Position numbers and translations under genes: made by a program. This document shows positions 31,722 to 43,211 of a DNA stretch of 64,000 nt, one piece after another. The DNA comes from Syngnathus acus (lineage: Eukaryota > Chordata > Actinopteri > Syngnathiformes > Syngnathidae), in the NCBI RefSeq assembly GCF_901709675.1, contig NC_051098.1, positions 374,001 to 438,000 of the forward strand, read 5' to 3'. Within the stretch, counting starts at the first letter, position 1. Each line of letters opens with the position of its first letter. The notes beneath the pieces are model-generated. The model did not search any database and was not told where the DNA came from. It was given only the letters and a program-made list of their open reading frames with translations.

Positions 31722-33085
31722 GTGATTAGTAAGGATACCATTTTTATAACATGCCGGGTTGCTAACAAGGTCATCTCTGAGTTTTTTGCCGTCACAGATC
31801 CAGCATTATCAGCCGTGTCCAGGAGGAACCAGAGAAGCTACGTCACAGTGACTGGAAGGGAAAAATCCTCTGACAACAACAATAAAATTTGGCTGACACC
31901 AGTTGAATTAAACATGTGGTACCCCCAATTTGGGTGAAAATGTGGCGGACGCGCCACGAAAGGGGTTACAGTGAGGGATTGGCCACGCCTATATGAGCGT
32001 GTGAAGGTGGATGCAATTGGACTATATGTATAAGGGACGGGCCCTAGAAATAACCCTAATTGGGGGTACCGACAAGCCCTTTTTAACCCCTAGAGATGCA
32101 ATGAGCTAACAGGCCTGATCAACCTGAGCTCTCATTGCACTCATGGGGACTGATCTTATAATTTCCTCTTTGGAAACGCAATTGAACAATCAAATAATCC
32201 ATTCTGAGAATGAGTATTTGTCGTTATACCCAAAAATAAGTGTTTTGGAGGGGAGGTCATTTACTCCATTAGTTCTGCAAGCGACACTCATTTGGTTTCC
32301 TACCCAGAGATACGGTAATAGGTTACCAGGGTGGTTGAAAGTCCGGCATCTGCCTTATATCGTCCAATGTGAAACCTGCAGGTATAGGTTTGTATAATTA
32401 ACAAACAGCAAGACAGGTAAACTCAAAATGTAATTATTGGTGAAATCCGTGGACTGGATTCCCATCATAATTTCTAATTTTATTGGGTGACAGACTTGCT
32501 GAAATTTAAGGATAAAGGATATTGTTCATTACTAATTGAAGAGTAAAACAAGTGGAGTTTCGCATTATCTGAAGTTAGAGAATAAAAACAGAAAACAAAG
32601 TCTTTGGGAAATTGTAAATGTTGTTTGACAATGTGGACGTGATATTTTTGGTTTATTTAAAAAAAAATTAACATTTGTTTGTGTGTATTTTTTTATGTAT
32701 GTACGTATATATATTTTCTGATGTTAATTTTTACTGTTCTATAATACGACTCCCGCATTGGAGTTTCACTGTTAGGGTCTGTCGTATAAATTAAAATCAT
32801 GCTCTGGTGTGTCTAACTCGTTTACTGACATGGATCAGTAAGTGGAAAGGGGTAGTCAGTAATGTAATCATTTCTGGTGGGATGATATTGGGGGTGTTTG
32901 TCTTTCGTGGTTGTTGCTGTGTTCCTTGTATTAGATCCTTGATCATTAGGAACGTCGAGCGTGCAGTGGGTGATCATGGAAGGCCTCCGACATTCCAGGC
33001 CGCCCAGTTGGGCAGGCACGAGATTCTGCCAGTCCCTCCGGTTCCCGGATTGGAGGATGTGGTCGAGGAGGACGATGTAGTGTGA
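31722..33085 (+). pseudogene. ERV1 env remnants with transmembrane end
   Basis: Broken frames lie at 31722-31937, 32143-32397 and 32807-33085. The last reads TWISKWKGVVSNVIISGGMI, then LGVFVFRGCCCVPCIRSLII and a proline-rich acidic tail. A tryptophan-rich stretch, a hydrophobic span and a CCC..C cluster (likely palmitoylated) match the membrane-spanning end of retroviral envelope proteins. An arginine interrupts the hydrophobic span (VFRGCCC). The surface subunit is unreadable. The protein would have mediated attachment and fusion; this copy cannot be made. Confidence 0.55.
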
Positions 33086-33488
33086 TTAGTCAGATGTACG
33101 GTCCACGATAACTGATGATGAGTATATAGTTGTTTTGCTTGCTCATGTGCTCCACAGATTTCATCGCTCGCACCGGGTACACCAATAAATGACAGACACT
33201 CACTACATTATATGCAAATTTTTGTTGTACTAATTACATTTTTCCGTTCTGTACTGCACCACACTCGTGGCCCCTGAAGTTAGTGGCAACTCAATAAAAG
33301 GTCCGAGGGGGCGGGCCTGATGGTAAGAGCCTTGTCGTGTAGGGGGCCACGCGCACATATAGGTTGGATTTTTGCACACATGAACAGGGGGTGAGAGGGA
33401 CTGGCAGTTTAGGCCAGTTCAACAGGGGGAGCCACACATTTTTTATCAAAAGCTCAAGTTTAGTTGAGTGACCTGTAAGGTCACTCAA

Positions 33489-33498
33489 ACAGGGGGAT
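33489..33498 (+). promoter_or_regulatory. ERV1 polypurine tract
   Basis: ACAGGGGGAT lies directly before the 3' LTR. Confidence 0.6.
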
Positions 33499-33859
33499 TG
33501 TTAGAATAGGCCTCTTTGGCACATGAGCTTTAGCTAGGTAGCTTGAGCTATGCCGTTATATCGCTGTAACCCTTCTCTTGCTTTATTAGCTTTCTCTTCT
33601 CTATGACACTCTCTGCACATATGTAGAAGTCGCTCTCAGTTAAGACTACAAGGTTACACATTATCACACAAGCTAGGCAGAGTCGCCTCCATGCAGGAAG
33701 GCGGCCCAGAGTAATATATGAGCAGGAACCTTGGCGCTGGGAGTTAGACCTTCTTCCGCATCTCGCAGAAAGGGCTCCACAGCTGTGCATCGATCATTCT
33801 AGCATACATTAAATAGTCAAACTGTGAAGCATTAAAGATAAAGAACTGGGAACCTAACA
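33499..33859 (+). repeat. ERV1 3' LTR
   Basis: 361 bp, TGTTAGAATAGG...CCTAACA, followed by the ACAT duplication. It differs from the 5' LTR by the ~34-bp gap, an AGCTTT insertion (33526) and scattered substitutions, so ERV1 is older than ERV2. Confidence 0.85.
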
Positions 33860-33863
33860 ACAT

Positions 33864-35342
33864 CATCAATTTGTTAATGTTCCCTGACTATGCAAAGTTC
33901 TTACTCAGCACTTACCATGCATTTGTTTGTTTGTTTGTTTTTTTGACACTCCATGTACTCGCTTACTTCGTCACATTCTTAGTTTAATCATGCTTCCAAC
34001 CATATCTTTTCATTGTTAGGCAAAACATTTCCCTCTGTCCAGAACATTCAGTAGTAATCCAAAGCTGGCGTCGAGCATTAGGCAACATATGACGTCACAT
34101 CTAGCATATTCAAAACATAAGATATAATCAAGTACTGAACATTTTTCGATGACTTTGGCAGTGTCCGTGATTTAGAAAAACATCAGGCATGCATTAAACA
34201 GTTCCTTAAGGGTCCTTAAGCTATTCAGGCAAAATATCAAAAAACATTTGTTATTTCAAAGTGCACAGAAATACATATCAGATCATAAAGTTATAAAAAC
34301 CTTTGTCATTACCACATATCAAAAATGTCTAGTCTTCTATATTAATTTGGTGTGTAGGTATAATTATATGCTTAAAATGTTTCTTTTATTGATTTAATAT
34401 GTGAATTTACTTGTCTGCTTATGTATTTTATTCAGTGAGGTTTGAGCATATCTGTTTTTGTAGCTAGGCAGGACTTTATGTATTTCGACCCCATTTCTTC
34501 AATACCAATACACAAACAATGGTGAGGATCAATATTGCCGAAGTAGTAGCTGAGATGATAACGGAAAGTTTGGTTATTGTTTACTTTTTTTTTTTTTTTT
34601 TACTTTTAGTTTACATTTTCAAATTGCAAATAAAAGTAGAAAAAAAAGGGTTGATTGATTGGCTGCTGTCTTGCGCATCTCTGCCATCCCTTATGTTTAT
34701 CTGTTGTTCAGCTCAAAGCTGAGGACAGTTGTATCACAATTCTTGATAATAAGAGAGCCTTATATATGTATATATTGTGCTTTGGAAGGTCAACTGGTCG
34801 TTGGGGACCATTGCCTTGAGGAACACCAGCTTCTGGAAGTTGGTGCTTCTTCGGCTTATGGATGTTGTCAGCGGCGCTATGGAAGTGGTGTTATACTTAA
34901 TGACTACCCACACCTCCCTGTACTCCTTGGGGAAGAAGGCCAAGGAGAGGGCTTATTTTTGGGGCGTCCAAGAATGTAGAGGATTTCCGAAAACCTTTCA
35001 TTACGAAAGCCAGCAGGCTACTGATATGACACAGCGTGGTCATTCAGAAATTTCTGTACTGTGGATGGAGCTAACGTGCCAATGTGTGCCACAAAACATT
35101 ATTAGCCAAATGTTTGCCTGCTTTTTGGGTTAGTGACAGTTTGGGGGCGGACGAAATTCGCTTCTGCCGGCGCTTATACCATCAATGTTTCCATCAGTCA
35201 TCAGCCCACCACCAAAACGTGAGTCTGTCAGTAGCAGACTGACGGACCTCCTGTTAGTATTGACAGACTTTCCACCACTTTTTATAAGATCAAACTGACA
35301 ATCATGTATAAGTATCGTATATAAGGCAGTCATTTTCCTCTT
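33864..35342. other. Probable 3' flank or 3' UTR of the ALDH3 gene
   Basis: No mobile element is recognised. On the minus strand this follows the ALDH3 stop codon. Candidate minus-strand AATAAA signals occur near 34385 and 34429. Coding-looking frames occur on the minus strand (34734-34943, 35130-35333) and plus strand (34659-35133), but none has a domain I know. Confidence 0.4.
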
Positions 35343-35656
35343 CTAATTAAAAAAACCTCTCCAGTACCAGCAGGTACAATTCAAGCCTGCAGCAAGAAGA
35401 AGAATAACTAGCAAAGTGATGAGTAGCCCAAATGCAATGACAGTCACACTGATGGCCCAAATATAAGTCTTCTTGGATAAGTCAATCAAGGGCGACATTA
35501 GGGCCAACCGTGCCCTTCTTGCTCGCTGGCGATCCTGAGGTGGGTAGCGAGCTAGGTTGATACTTTCCATGGCAAGTGAACGGAGTAGACATGCCCTCTG
35601 GTGGCTCAACCGGTCAAAGGTGTGTTTGCCATGATAGAAGCCCATACCACTCTGAC
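35343..35656 (-). CDS. ALDH3 last exon with hydrophobic tail
   Basis: Acceptor CATTTTGTAG|GTCAGAG. The two leading bases complete the glycine codon (PFGGIG|QSGMG). It encodes [20 protein letters not shown], then [11 protein letters not shown], a basic linker and the hydrophobic span, ending [11 protein letters not shown] with stop at 35345-35343. The tail is longer than in human ALDH3A2. Confidence 0.92.
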
Positions 35657-38600
35657 CTACAAAATGAAGCAGTCGTAATAAAATCACAAAAAGCATGAAG
35701 AGCAGTGTAGACAATCATTATTTCATGCAATCCTGCAAACGGAAATAATAAAATTGTCACTTATTTTGTATAATTCCCATTTTTTTTCTAATCCATTTAT
35801 TTGTTTTTCTTTCATTTATGTTTGCCTGAGAAAATTCTATAACTCTACAGTGATCCCTTGCCACTTCGCGCTTCACCTATCGCAGAGGCGCTACTTCACG
35901 GGTTTATGAGTGATGGGAGAATGGTGTTTAAATCCACGCTGATAGCCTCTAATGTGCGTCACTGCAGACAAGCAGGGGAAGCGCAGCAGCCAGCTACTAA
36001 ACCGCTACTTAAGTGACCAAATCTCGACCCGGACTGTCTCAGTAATTATTGGCCGGTTTCAAAACTCCCATTCATAGCAAAACGTCTTGAAAAAGTAGTA
36101 TCGCAGCAGCATATTGATTACATGGTCGCCAATAATCGATTTTAATCTTTTCAGTCTGGTTTTAGAGCTAATCATTCCACCGAGACAGCACTTGCTAAAG
36201 TGACTAATGATCTCCTCATAGCTAGGTATTCAAACACTTCATCGGTCTTATTATTACTCAATTTTAGTGCTGCCTTCGACACGGTAGACTTCAATATTTT
36301 ACTAGAGCGCCTTAAAAGCTGTGTTGGTATTTCAGGGTCAGCACTAGGCTGGTTCTATTCCTATCTATCAGACAGGACCCACCGAGTAGTCCATGGCAAT
36401 GCAACCTCTGAGCTCTATAACGTTACTTGTGGTGTCCCGCAGGGATCGGTACTCGGACCAATTCTATTTAATATTCATATGATTCCACTTGGGGACATAA
36501 TACGTAAATATAACTTTACTTTTCAATGTTACGCGGATGACACTCAATTATATATGCCGTTATTGATGACAAATCCGCGGAACTGTTGTAATCTTGAGGC
36601 GTGCCTTGCGGAGATCAAACATTGAATGTCTCTCGATTTCCTTCGTCTTAACCCAGATAAAACTGAGATGTTGATAATTGGTCCAGCTCGTTCTCACCAC
36701 TTATTTAAGGAAACCGCTATAACTATGGATAACTGTACTATCACTCAGCATAATACTGTAACTAATCTCAGGGTAATATTTGACCAAACGCTCTCTTTTC
36801 AAAAGCACATTAAGAACATAACTAGAATTGCGTTTTTTCACCTCCGTAATATTGCTAAGATTCGTCCGATTGTTTCGACCGGTTATGTGGAAACTATTAT
36901 GCGTATACTACGTCGCGCCTGGACTACTGTAATGCATTATTCTCTGGTCTTCCTAAGTCCAGTATCAAAAGTCTACAGTTAGTACAGAATGCTGCTGCAA
37001 GGCTGCTTTCACGGACAAGGAAATTTGATCACATTACCCCAATATCAGCCAACTTACATTGGCTCCCGGTCCATTTAAGATGTGACTTCAAGGTTCTTCT
37101 ATTAACCTATAAATCATTGCATGGCTTAGCACCTTCGTATCTTGTCGACCTAGTTGTTCCTTATGTTCCGTCCCGTAACCTCCGCTCACAAAACGCTGGT
37201 CTTTTAGTGACCCCGAGGGCCAAAAAGATGTCTGCAGGGACTCTAGAGCATTTTCTATTCAGGCCCCAGAGCTTTGGAATGCCCTACCAATGGACATTAC
37301 AACTGCTACCTCATTAGAAACATTTAAGACATATTTAAAGACACATTTTTACAATATGGCCTTTAATTAACCTGTGGTGGCCGATTTGGCTGGAGTTTGG
37401 GTTCCCCCCCTCCCAGGTGACACCCAAACTGACAACGGCTGTCTGGATTTTTCGCGGACCAATCAGGATGAGGGAACTGCAGCGGATTACCCCCCTCAAA
37501 GACACTGCCAGAAGAATCGAGGGCACCTCATGCACCTCTTCACTTTTAATTGGACATCCACTTTTTCTTTGGATTGTTTTATATTACCTTATTTTCCGCA
37601 TGATTAGGCGCACTTAAAAACTTAAATTTTACTCAAAAAAAACCACAGAGCGCCTTATATATGGATCAATTGATGAATTTGTTGATCCATACTGGTTGTA
37701 CACAATGCTCTGCCAAAATGTTAATGTAAATTACAAGGTCGCATCGCTTCCCAGCATTACGGCAACCGTGGTCAGTGGGCGTCACTGAATAGCTGTTGTA
37801 CCCGCGAGGCTATTTAATTTCAAAATAGGCTGTTCCGTTAATGTTTTCGAGTATGTTTACGGATCAATATCCAACAATCATAAATAAGCAGCACCAATGT
37901 GGTAAATCAGTCTTTCACTTTTTTCCCATAATATCACTTTTATGGGCGAGAGTTTGAGAAACGTGATTATTTACAGGGGGCTGCCACGACACTTTGCTGA
38001 GGCTCAATGGAGTCTGCGAGCTAAAGCTCATGGGAGTTTGCGGGTGGCTAATGCTATAATGATAGCTGCTATACGCACGAGGCTATTTCATCTCAAAATA
38101 GGCTGCTCCGTTAATGTTTCGAGTAAATTTACGGATCGATATGGAAGAGAAACATAGGTAAGCAGTACCAATGTGTTATGTAGATTGAACTTTAGTCAGT
38201 TCCGATCATTTTATAGGAGATAATTTGAGAAACGCGATTGTTTACAGGGGGCTGCCACGACACTTTGCTGAGGCTCATGGGAGTCTGCGAGCTGAGGCTC
38301 ATGGGAGTTTGCGGGTGGCTAATGCTATAATGATAGCTGCTATACGCAAGAGGCTATTTCATTTCAAAATATAGGCTGCTCTGTTAATGTTTCGAGTAAA
38401 TTTACGGCGCGGTCACAATTATGCGTCCTGCGCGCTGCGGTTGCGCGGTCGGACGGAAATGACGAAAAATCAGCCTCCTACGCAAGGAGTAGGAATTTAC
38501 GGAGCGATATGGAAGGGAAACATAGGTAAGCAGTATCAATGTGTTAGATCGAACTTTACTCAGTTCCGATCATTTCATAGGAGATAGTTTGAGAAACGCG

Positions 38601-39434
38601 ATTGTTTACAGAGGGCTCATTGGTTATTGGCTAGTGGATGCATACCGCAACCCTAGTCGACCTCAGTTTGTTGCAGTATAGCTTGTATTTTATGCGCCTT
38701 TTAATCCGGTATATATGAAATAATTTCTAAAATAAAAAATTCAATGAGGGTGCGCCTTATAATCCAGTGCGCCTTTTGGTGCTAAAAATACGATATGTGT
38801 TCTATGTGCCCTCTCTGCCTCCATTGCAGCCTGGTCATCCTGGAAGGGGGATCCTCCCATTTGTGGTCCCTTTTCAAGGTTTCTCATTTTTTACCCTGTA
38901 GTTTTTTTTTTTTAGTTTTTCCTTGACTTGGCAAAGAAAAAAATAAACCTGAGTGACGTCATTATCCCAGACAAGTGAGTGAGTGTCATCCCATAATGCC
39001 TCACATAATGCCTCACTGTTTAATATGACATCTTTTCCCTTTATTTCATGTTCCAAAATGAAGAGTTGTTAGTTGTGTGTGTGAATTTTAGTTGGGAAAA
39101 GTGTCTTTTACATTTTTTGTTTGCAAGAAACAAATTGTTTCGTTACACTTGCACTTCATTTTCGGTGGATGGTATTACTCTCGATGCCTAACATTGTCTA
39201 CTATGTTGAGGAATATTTTGTAAATAGTCTTATAACACGTGTCTGAGGCTAAAATAATGCAAATGAAAACACACACACACAGACGCACACACACACACGT
39301 ATGTATATATATATATATATACGTATATATAGTATATATATATAAAACTGAACTATATATATATATATATAAAACTGAACTAAAAGTGTGCCCCATTTGT
39401 GATGAAATGCAACGTTGTAGCAGAAGAGCTACTG

Positions 39435-39476
<42 letters not shown>

Positions 39477-42400
39477 ACCTTATTTTCACGACCTTAAGCG
39501 CTTCGGGTTAAAAGGCGCAGACTAAATTTTGGGGTCTATTTTGTATTAAGTCCACACATAGGGCGCACCGCATTATAGGGCGCATGCATGCCATGATTTA
39601 CGGTAAACAAAAAAATAACGTCACGGGAGCAAGAAAGTGAGTTCGGTTGTACTTTATTCTACTGTTTAACTATGTACTCCACTGTACTCACATTATTTTT
39701 AATCGATATTCATACGCAAATCCGTCCAAGTCCTCATCTTCTGTATCCAAATTAAACACTTGGGCAAGTTTGACATCTGACATGTCAATTTCCCTCGTCA
39801 TTGTCTTGTCGTTGTCACGTTGCTCTTCGGCAATGACCCTGGCTTTCCAGGAACCTTGAATTGTGCCTCGTAAGCATGCCTCTTTGTCTATGCCATTTTA
39901 AAGGGTCCTAATGCTGTTTTCTTTGCACAAATGATTGTATTCATTTAGCAATGGCGGCAGAGGTATGTGTTACGTGAAGTCCTCTGATTGGTTTCCCGCC
40001 TGATTTACGTAAAACGTAATGTCCTCTGATTGGTTCATCGGGTCTACATATTACGCCTGTTTATTACGTCTCTGTGTGGTGGAAGCCACACAAAACAACT
40101 TTACAGATTTTCACAAACAGTAGTCTTATTTATCAATGGCGACGGAGGTACGTACTTTGCTCGGACGATAGTGTTATTTACCAATGACGGCGGAGGTACG
40201 TATTCCTCTACGTGTCACGTGCAGTCCTCTGATTGGTCTACCGGCCCGAACTACGTAAAACGTAGTGTCCTCTGATTGGTTCATTGAGTGCCTGTATATT
40301 ACGTCTGTGTGGCGGAATCCACACAAAACAACTTTACAGAGTTGCACGAACGATAGTATTTATTTACCAATGGCGGCAAAAGTACGCACTCCTCTACGTG
40401 TTACGTCTAGTCCTCTGATTGTTGATCTACGTATGTAAAACATAATGTCCTCTGATTGGTACATCGAGTCTTCATATTACGGCTGTATATTACGGAAGCC
40501 ACACAAAACAACTTGACAGATTTTTTAATTTGGTCCACACAAAAGGAGCACCTTATTAAAAGGCGGACCTTCGTTTTTCGAGAGACTTAAAAGCTTTTAT
40601 GAGCGCCTTATGGTCGTGAAAATACGGTGTATGTAATGGGGCAAAAAAGTATTTAGTCAGCCACCAATTGTGCAAATGGACACTTGTGTGTGCGTGAACT
40701 GGGAAGGGATGGAGGAGAGACACTCGCAAGCGATCATGAGCGCTGCCTCATGTGCGTGTTTCCGTTAGGACGAGTTTCATTTCTGTGGCTCGCTCTGGGG
40801 CGCGTGGGTCCCCGCGACAGTGCCAGCGGGCCACTTACAAGACTGTCTCAGAAAATTAGAATATTGTGATAAAGCTCTTTATTTTCTGCAATGCAATTGA
40901 AAAAACAAAAATGTCATACATTCTGGATTCATTACAAATCAACTGAAATATTGCAAGCCTTTTATTAATTTAATATTGCCGATTATGGCATACAGCTTAG
41001 GAAAACTCAAATATTCTATCTCGAAATATTAGAATATTTCCTCAGACCAAGTTAAAAAAAAAGATTTATAACAGCAAAACAAAATCAAACATTTGAAAAT
41101 GTCTATTAATGCACTCAGTACTTGGTTGGGAATCCTTTTGCACGGATTACTGCAACCAATGCGGCGTGGCATGGAGGCAATCAGCCTGTGGCATTGCTGA
41201 GGTGTTATGGATGCCCAAGATGCTTCAATAGCGGCCTTTAGCTCATTTGCATTGTTGGGTCTAGTGTCTTTCAAATTCTTCTTCACAATACCCCACAAAT
41301 TCTCTATGGGGTTCAGGTCAGGGGAATTGGCAGGCCAATCGAGGACAGTAATGCCATGGTCAGTACACCATTTACCGGTGGTTTTGGCACTATGGGCAGG
41401 TGCCAGATCATGCTGGAAAATGAAATCATCATCTCCATAGAGCTTTTCAGCAGACGGAAGCATGTAGTGCTCTAAATTCTGCATTTACTCTGGACTTGAT
41501 GAAACACAGCAGCTGACATGGCTCCCCAAACCATCGCTGACTGTGGGAACTTTACACTGGATTTCAAGCAACTTGGATTTTGCTCCTCTCCAGCCTTTCT
41601 CCAGACTCTGGCGCCTTGACTTCCAAATGAAAAACAAAACATGCTTTCGTCTGAAAAGAGGACTTTGGACCACTCTGCAACTGTCCAGTGCTTCTTTTCC
41701 ATAGCCCAAGTCAGACGCTTCTTCCATTGTCTTGAGTTCAGAAGTGGGTTGACCATGGGAATACGGCCATTGTAGCCCATTTACCGGACACGTCTGTGAA
41801 CAGTGGCTTTTGATACCTGGACTCCAGCTTCAGTCCACTGTCTTTGAAGCTCCCCCAAATTCTGGAAGCGACTCTTCTTCACAATGCTGTTAAGGCTGCG
41901 GTCATCTCTCTTGGTTGTGCAGCGTTTCCTGCCACATTTCCCCCTTCCAACAGACTTTTTGTGGCTGTGCTTTGAAATTGCACTCTGTGAACAGCTTGCT
42001 CTTTGAGAAATTAATTTTTGTGTCTTACCCTCCTGATGGAGGGTGTCAATGATGGTCGCCTGGACAGCAGTCAAATCAGCAGTCTTCCCCATACTTGTGA
42101 TTTAGTTTACTGAACCAAGCTGAGTGTTTTTCAAGGCTCAGGAAGCCTTTGCAGGTGTTTCGAGTTAATTAGACGATTCAAGTGATTAGTTGAATACCCT
42201 ACTAGTATACTTTTTCATGATATTCTAATATTTTGAGATAGGATATTTGAATTTTCTTAAGCTGTATGCCATAATCAGCAATATTACAATAATAAAAGGC
42301 TTGCAATATTTCAGTTGATTTGTAATGAATCCAGAATGTATGACATTTTTGGGTTTTTAATTGCATTACAGAAAATAAAGAACTTTATCACAATATTCTA

Positions 42401-43117
42401 ATTTTCTGAGACAGTCCTGTATTATTGATTCTATGACACAATGCTTCGGGCCAGCCCCAAAACATCACTGCTCTAGAGGAGATCTGCATGGAGGAATGGG
42501 CCAAAACATTACCAACAGTGTGCGGAGAACCTTGTGAAGACTTACAGAAAACGTTTGACCTCTGTCATTGCCAACAAAGGGTATATAACAAAGTATTAAT
42601 ATGAACTTTTGTTATTGACCAAATCCTTATTTTCCATCATAATTTGCAAATAAATTCCTTAAAAATCAGACAATGTGATTTTCTGGATTTATTTAAATTT
42701 TATTTTGTCTGTCATAGTTAAAATGTACCTATGATGAAAGTTACAGGCCTCTCTCAGTGCTTGTGAGTGGGAGAACTTGCACTATTGGTGGCTGACTAAA
42801 TACTTTTTTGACCCACTGTATATATCAGGTATAACAAAGTATTAATATGAACTTTTGTTATTGACCAAATCCTTATTTTCCACCAAATCCTTATTTTCCA
42901 CCATAATTTGCAAATAAATTCCTTAAAAATCAGACAACATGATTTTATGGATGTTTTATTTTTATTTTGTCTGTCATAGTATAAGTGTACCCTATGATGA
43001 AAATTACAGGCATCTCTCAGCTTGTAAGTGGGAGAACTTGCACAATTGGTAATATATACGTACATATATCTATCTACAGTATCTCACAAAAGTGAGTACA
43101 CCCCTTTCATTACTGTA

Positions 43118-43211
<94 letters not shown>

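Larger units (their letters stand above)
14045..33859 (+). mobile_element. Endogenous retrovirus ERV1, expanded to 19.8 kb by nested insertions
   Basis: The 5' LTR (14045-14436) and 3' LTR (33499-33859) both begin TGTTAGAATAGGCCTCTTTG and end in CA. They are flanked by the same 4 bases, ACAT (14041-14044 and 33860-33863). This is strong evidence that they bound one integration. A primer site follows the 5' LTR and a purine tract precedes the 3' LTR. Gag with a CCHC knuckle (15280-17497) and the membrane end of env (to 33085) are visible. No pol domain is recognisable. The space between is filled by other elements. The His-type primer and 4-bp duplication suggest a class-I/epsilon-like fish retrovirus. 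The assignment is tentative, and all genes are broken. Confidence 0.75.

Noticed and set aside
39175-39511. YIYIY-rich frames
   Set aside because: (AT)n and (AC)n microsatellites.
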